Below, in pieces: positions 14,119 to 16,854 of a stretch of 16,854 nt of DNA. The stretch's first letter is position 1. Every line of letters starts with the position of its first letter. The notes beneath the pieces were generated by a model. That model had not been told where the DNA came from. It was given only the letters and a program-made list of their open reading frames with translations, and did no database searches. Both the position numbers and the translations under genes were made by a program. The stretch is from CAZESH01 sp964514665 (GTDB lineage Bacteria > Bacillota > Bacilli > Paenibacillales > KCTC-25726). Location of the stretch: positions 1-16,854 of the forward strand of contig CAZESH010000063.1 in assembly GCA_964514665.1 (NCBI GenBank). Reading direction: 5' to 3'.

Positions 14119-14628
14119 TCTTTGGCAGCAACCACGATTACAGGAGGACGCTGGGTCGTACCGGATTACAGAAAATTAAAATTCGATTGGGATGTAGCCC
14201 CGACTCCTTCGGGCAAAACCAATTCCTAGACGACAGGATGGTCCGGTTTCGTCGGATTCGGAATCAATGCCAAATCGAAGCATCCTGACGAAGCGTTCAA
14301 GCTGGTGGAATGGTTTGCGGGCAAACCGGGGCAAACGAAAATGACCGAACTCGGCTTTTCGATTCCCAACTTCAAATCCATGGCCAACACCGATCTGTTC
14401 CTGCAGCCGGGCCAAAAACCGCAGCATGCGGAAGTGTTCATAAAAGCGGCGGAAAATGAAAATCCCGGACTTTGGACCTATCTGCCGAACGGCAAGTGGT
14501 TCGATACTTTGAATCAGAATCTGGGCCAGTTCTGGGGCGGCAAAGATTCGGCGAAGGACTTCTTTACGAAGCTGAAGCCGGAGATCGACAAGGCGATAAA
14601 GGAAGGAAACCCCGAGTTGTTCAAATAA
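14119..14628 (+). pseudogene. remnant of an AraN-like ABC transporter solute-binding protein
   Basis: Only the C-terminal third (about 168 residues of a usual 430-450) of a sugar-binding lipoprotein is left. The reading frame shows GGRWVVPDYRKLKFDWDVAP, then PSGKTNS, an in-frame TAG (14227-14229), and continues without frame change as TTGWSGFVGFGINAKSKHPD, ending EIDKAIKEGNPELFK at the TAA at 14628. The signal peptide, lipobox and first domain are missing, and the 5' boundary is vague (14100-14125). No ribosome site precedes any start codon. The position in front of two CUT1 permease genes and a GH51 gene matches araN of Bacillus subtilis. The product should be non-functional; the transporter would need another binding protein. 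Assembly error is an alternative for the amber codon but hardly for the missing 5' part. Confidence 0.8.
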
Positions 14629-14699
14629 CAGACGTTTTGCTCCGGTGCCGCATTCATCTGCTTGGGTGCCTCATTTTTCGAAAAGGAAGGAAAAAGACG

Positions 14700-15626
14700 A
14701 TGGTTGAAACAAGCACTTTTGCCGGGAACATAGCGCCTCGGGTTTACCGGAAAAGAAAATGGAAGAAGGAATTTTGGTGGGGATATTTGTTTATCGCGCC
14801 TCCTTTCATCGGCATCCTGATTTTTTTGCTGTATACTCTGGTCCAATCGCTGTATATCAGCTTTACTTCTTATGATCTGAACCACGCTCCGGAGTTTACC
14901 GGACTGGACAATTACAAAAAAATGCTGTTTGACGATCCGCTGATCTGGAAGACGCTGGGCAACACGTTTTACGCTGCCCTTGTAGTGCCGTTCAGTATTG
15001 TCGTATCGCTGTCGCTTGCCTTGATGCTCAATCAAAAATTGCCGGGAAGAAATTTTTTCCGCATGCTGTTTTTTCTGCCGACGATCTGTTCGATTGTGGC
15101 CATCGGCCTCATTTGGCAGTGGGTATTCAACGCCGATTACGGCGTGCTTAATTATTTTCTGAGCCTTGTCGGCATTCAAGGTCCTGCCTGGCTGTCCGAC
15201 GAGCATTGGGCGATGCCCGCCATGATTCTGCAAGGCGTTTGGTCGGGGCTTGGCGTGAACATCATTTTATATTTGGCGACGCTCAGCAACGTTTCCCCCT
15301 TGCTGCATGAAGCGGCAAGAGTGGACGGAGCGAACGCCTGGCAGCGTTTCCGCCACATTACGGTTCCCGGCATATCCCCCGTCACCTTTTTCATCCTGAT
15401 CACTTCGCTGATCGGAGCGCTGCAGGATTTTGCGCGATTCATCATCATGACCGGGGGCGGTCCGAATTATTCGACGACTACCGTGGTCTATTACATCTAT
15501 GCCACCGCATTTCAATACAACCAGATGGGGTATGCTTCCGCAATCGCCTGGTTTGTGGGGATCATTATCATGTCCGTTACGCTGCTGAATTTTTTGTTTT
15601 CGAAAAAATGGGTTCATTACAATTAG
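14700..15626 (+). CDS. araP: AraP-like arabino-oligosaccharide ABC transporter permease
   Basis: This 308-residue CUT1 permease has six hydrophobic segments (first at about 27-50) and an intact EAA loop LHEAARVDGANAWQRFRHI at 202-220. It ends with LFSKKWVHYN. I chose the ATG at 14700 because AAGGAAGG lies about nine bases upstream; the open frame before it overlaps the pseudogene in another frame and is not real. The order binding-protein remnant, this permease, a MalG-type permease and a GH51 arabinofuranosidase matches araN-araP-araQ-abfA. The gene itself looks intact. The specific arabinoside assignment rests on neighbours, so other plant-derived oligosaccharides remain possible. No ATPase gene is nearby; an MsmX-like ATPase is expected. 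Confidence 0.85.
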   Translation: MVETSTFAGNIAPRVYRKRKWKKEFWWGYLFIAPPFIGILIFLLYTLVQSLYISFTSYDLNHAPEFTGLDNYKKMLFDDPLIWKTLGNTFYAALVVPFSIVVSLSLALMLNQKLPGRNFFRMLFFLPTICSIVAIGLIWQWVFNADYGVLNYFLSLVGIQGPAWLSDEHWAMPAMILQGVWSGLGVNIILYLATLSNVSPLLHEAARVDGANAWQRFRHITVPGISPVTFFILITSLIGALQDFARFIIMTGGGPNYSTTTVVYYIYATAFQYNQMGYASAIAWFVGIIIMSVTLLNFLFSKKWVHYN

Positions 15627-16501
15627 AAGGAGAAGTTGACGATGAGTGTCCAAGCAGGACGAATGCTTCTTTTCGCCTGACCAAATGGATCAATAAAGCG
15701 ATCATTTACTTTATATTGACGATCGGCGGTTTAATCATCGCCATTCCTTTTTTTTGGATGCTGTCCACTTCCTTGAAGGATGCGGGCTCGGTTTTTTTGT
15801 ATCCGCCGAAATGGATTCCCTCTCCCTTGGAGTGGAGCAATTACACGCTGCTGTTTCAAGAAGCCCATATGGCCAGGGGCTTTGTCAATACGATGACCGT
15901 GGTCGTGCCTACGGTGGCCATCGGTTTGTTTATGTGCTCGATCGCCGCCTATTCCTTCGCCAAGCTCCGCTTTCCGGGACGGGATCAGCTGTTTCTGGTG
16001 ATGATCGCGACGATGATGATTCCCGGCGCGGTAACGATGGTGCCGGCTTTTATCCTTTTCAAAACGTTCGGCTGGGTGGACAGCTGGAAGCCGCTGATCA
16101 TACCCGGCATGTTCGGCGCGCCGATCGTGGTGTTCTTCATGCGCCAATTTTTCAAGACGATCCCGGAAGATTTGGAGGATGCGGCGAAAATCGACGGATT
16201 GAATCCGTTCGGAACGTTTATCCGCATCATGCTGCCTTTGGCAAAGCCGGCTTTGGTCACGCAAGCGGTTTTGTCGTTTAACGGCGGCTATAACGATTAT
16301 CTGGGACCGCTGATTTATTTGAACAGTCCGGAAAAATACACGCTGCAGCTGGAATTGGCGTCTTTTACTTCCTACTATTCGGCGCAGTGGACTTACATCA
16401 TGGCCGGCTCGGTGCTGGCGCTGATTCCGACGCTCTTTCTCTTCACATTCGCCCAAAAATTCTTTGTAGAGGGGATTTCCCTGACAGGAATTAAAGGATA
16501 G
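15608..16501 (+). CDS. araQ: AraQ-like arabino-oligosaccharide ABC transporter permease, start disturbed
   Basis: This MalG-type permease has six hydrophobic segments, the EAA loop EDLEDAAKIDGLNP (187-200 in the 297-residue frame) and a GISLTGIKG C-terminus. The start is abnormal. The only ATG in this frame, at 15608, lies inside the end of araP and has no ribosome site. A strong site (AGAAGGAG) points to the ATG at 15642, which is one frame off and reads only 12 codons (MSVQAGRMLLFA) to TGA at 15680. The simplest reading is a one-base deletion near 15650-15665, so that the original start was MSVQAG followed by TNASFRLTK. Alternatively, a CTG at 15677 overlaps that TGA as CTGA and could be used by reinitiation, giving a 274-residue protein that still holds all membrane segments. 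Core family call is firm. Confidence 0.85.
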   Translation: MGSLQLEGEVDDECPSRTNASFRLTKWINKAIIYFILTIGGLIIAIPFFWMLSTSLKDAGSVFLYPPKWIPSPLEWSNYTLLFQEAHMARGFVNTMTVVVPTVAIGLFMCSIAAYSFAKLRFPGRDQLFLVMIATMMIPGAVTMVPAFILFKTFGWVDSWKPLIIPGMFGAPIVVFFMRQFFKTIPEDLEDAAKIDGLNPFGTFIRIMLPLAKPALVTQAVLSFNGGYNDYLGPLIYLNSPEKYTLQLELASFTSYYSAQWTYIMAGSVLALIPTLFLFTFAQKFFVEGISLTGIKG

Positions 16502-16545
16502 AATTTTATTGTAAAAATTAGCCGCATATCGAGAGGAGAAAAAAC

Positions 16546-16854
16546 ATGCAGAGCAAAATCACAATCACTGCAGATCAAACTGTGGGAAAAATCAATCGCA
16601 ATATTTACGGACATTTCGCCGAACATCTCGGACGCTGCATCTATGAGGGCATCTGGGTCGGCCAAGATTCGCCGATCCCCAATACGGACGGGATCTGCAA
16701 CGACGTGGCGGAGGCGCTGAGGAATTTGGACATTCCCGTCCTGCGTTGGCCGGGGGGCTGCTTTGCCGATGAATATCACTGGAAGGACGGCATCGGCGCA
16801 AGCCAGTCGAGAAAACGCATGGTCAACACGCACTGGGGCGGTGTAGTGGAGAAC
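16546..16854 (+). CDS. abfA: alpha-L-arabinofuranosidase, GH51 (5' part; runs off the window)
   Basis: The first 103 residues are present and the frame is open to the window edge. The segments NRNIYGHFAEHLGRCIYEGIW (19-37, with E26), PVLRWPGGCFADEYHWKDGIG (64-84) and NTHWGGVVEN (94-103) are hallmarks of GH51 arabinofuranosidases, retaining enzymes of about 500 residues that release L-arabinose from arabinan and arabinoxylan oligomers. The catalytic Glu residues lie beyond the window. There is no signal peptide, so the enzyme is cytoplasmic and should act on imported oligosaccharides. The ATG at 16546 has GAGAGGAG about seven bases upstream. It lies 44 bases after araQ, in the same direction and probably the same operon, as abfA does in Bacillus subtilis. 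Confidence 0.92.
   Translation, partial: MQSKITITADQTVGKINRNIYGHFAEHLGRCIYEGIWVGQDSPIPNTDGICNDVAEALRNLDIPVLRWPGGCFADEYHWKDGIGASQSRKRMVNTHWGGVVEN

Noticed and set aside
14044..14229. 61-codon frame as a separate small gene
   Set aside because: Its first ATG lies inside the terminator hairpin, and its second half is clearly part of the solute-binding remnant that continues in the same frame past the TAG.
14629..14699. intercistronic hairpin between the araN remnant and araP
   Set aside because: GGTGCC occurs twice but as a direct, not inverted, repeat; no stable stem was found.
14514..15233. 239-codon minus-strand open frame opposite araP
   Set aside because: Charged, Gln/Arg-rich translation typical of an antisense shadow of a membrane protein gene.
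15731..16456. 241-codon minus-strand open frame opposite araQ
   Set aside because: Same kind of shadow; extremely His/Arg-rich and no start signal.
1..16854. CRISPR array, tRNA or rRNA genes, catabolite-responsive (cre) sites
   Set aside because: No regularly spaced repeats or cloverleaf-like sequence was seen, and no convincing match to the cre consensus was found in the promoter regions inspected by eye.

Overview
The window looks like chromosomal DNA of a low-to-mid GC Gram-positive bacterium of the Paenibacillus/Cohnella type (Bacillota). Reasons are the strong AGGAGG-like ribosome binding sites, TTG starts, lipoprotein-type solute-binding proteins, several CUT1 sugar-type ABC transporters without their own ATPase, and an AraP-AraQ-AbfA gene order known from Bacillus. 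No tRNA, rRNA, CRISPR array or intact mobile element was seen.

Region 1 (about 1-5660). After a strong bidirectional terminator and a possible insertion-sequence end, a five-gene operon runs on the minus strand from 5502 down to 181: two UgpA/UgpE-like permeases, a UgpB-like lipoprotein, a ComB-family phosphatase and a cytoplasmic alkaline-phosphatase-superfamily phosphodiesterase. A LysR regulator is divergent, and two T-N11-A dyads lie in the shared 162-bp gap. By analogy with ugpBAECQ of E. coli, I infer uptake of an intact phosphodiester or phosphoester followed by two cytoplasmic hydrolysis steps.

Region 2 (about 6560-9670). A TrpXYZ-like ABC transporter (ATPase, LivH-type permease, ABC_sub_bind lipoprotein) runs on the minus strand from a good promoter that carries nested palindromes. 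It converges with lysR on a shared hairpin terminator.

Region 3 (about 9600-13825). A LacI regulator with its own promoter and an 18-bp operator overlapping the -10 heads a plus-strand operon: Gfo/Idh/MocA oxidoreductase, ThuA-like protein, second Gfo/Idh/MocA oxidoreductase, then a near-perfect terminator. This resembles oxidation of a sugar or glycoside through 3-keto intermediates.

Region 4 (about 13825-14085) has no gene but holds several dyads and a second strong terminator.

Region 5 (about 14100-16854) is an arabino-oligosaccharide-type locus (araN-araP-araQ-abfA order), and its 5' part is damaged. The solute-binding gene is reduced to its C-terminal third with an in-frame amber codon. 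The AraQ-like permease has a well-placed ATG in the wrong frame. The window ends inside a GH51 alpha-L-arabinofuranosidase gene.
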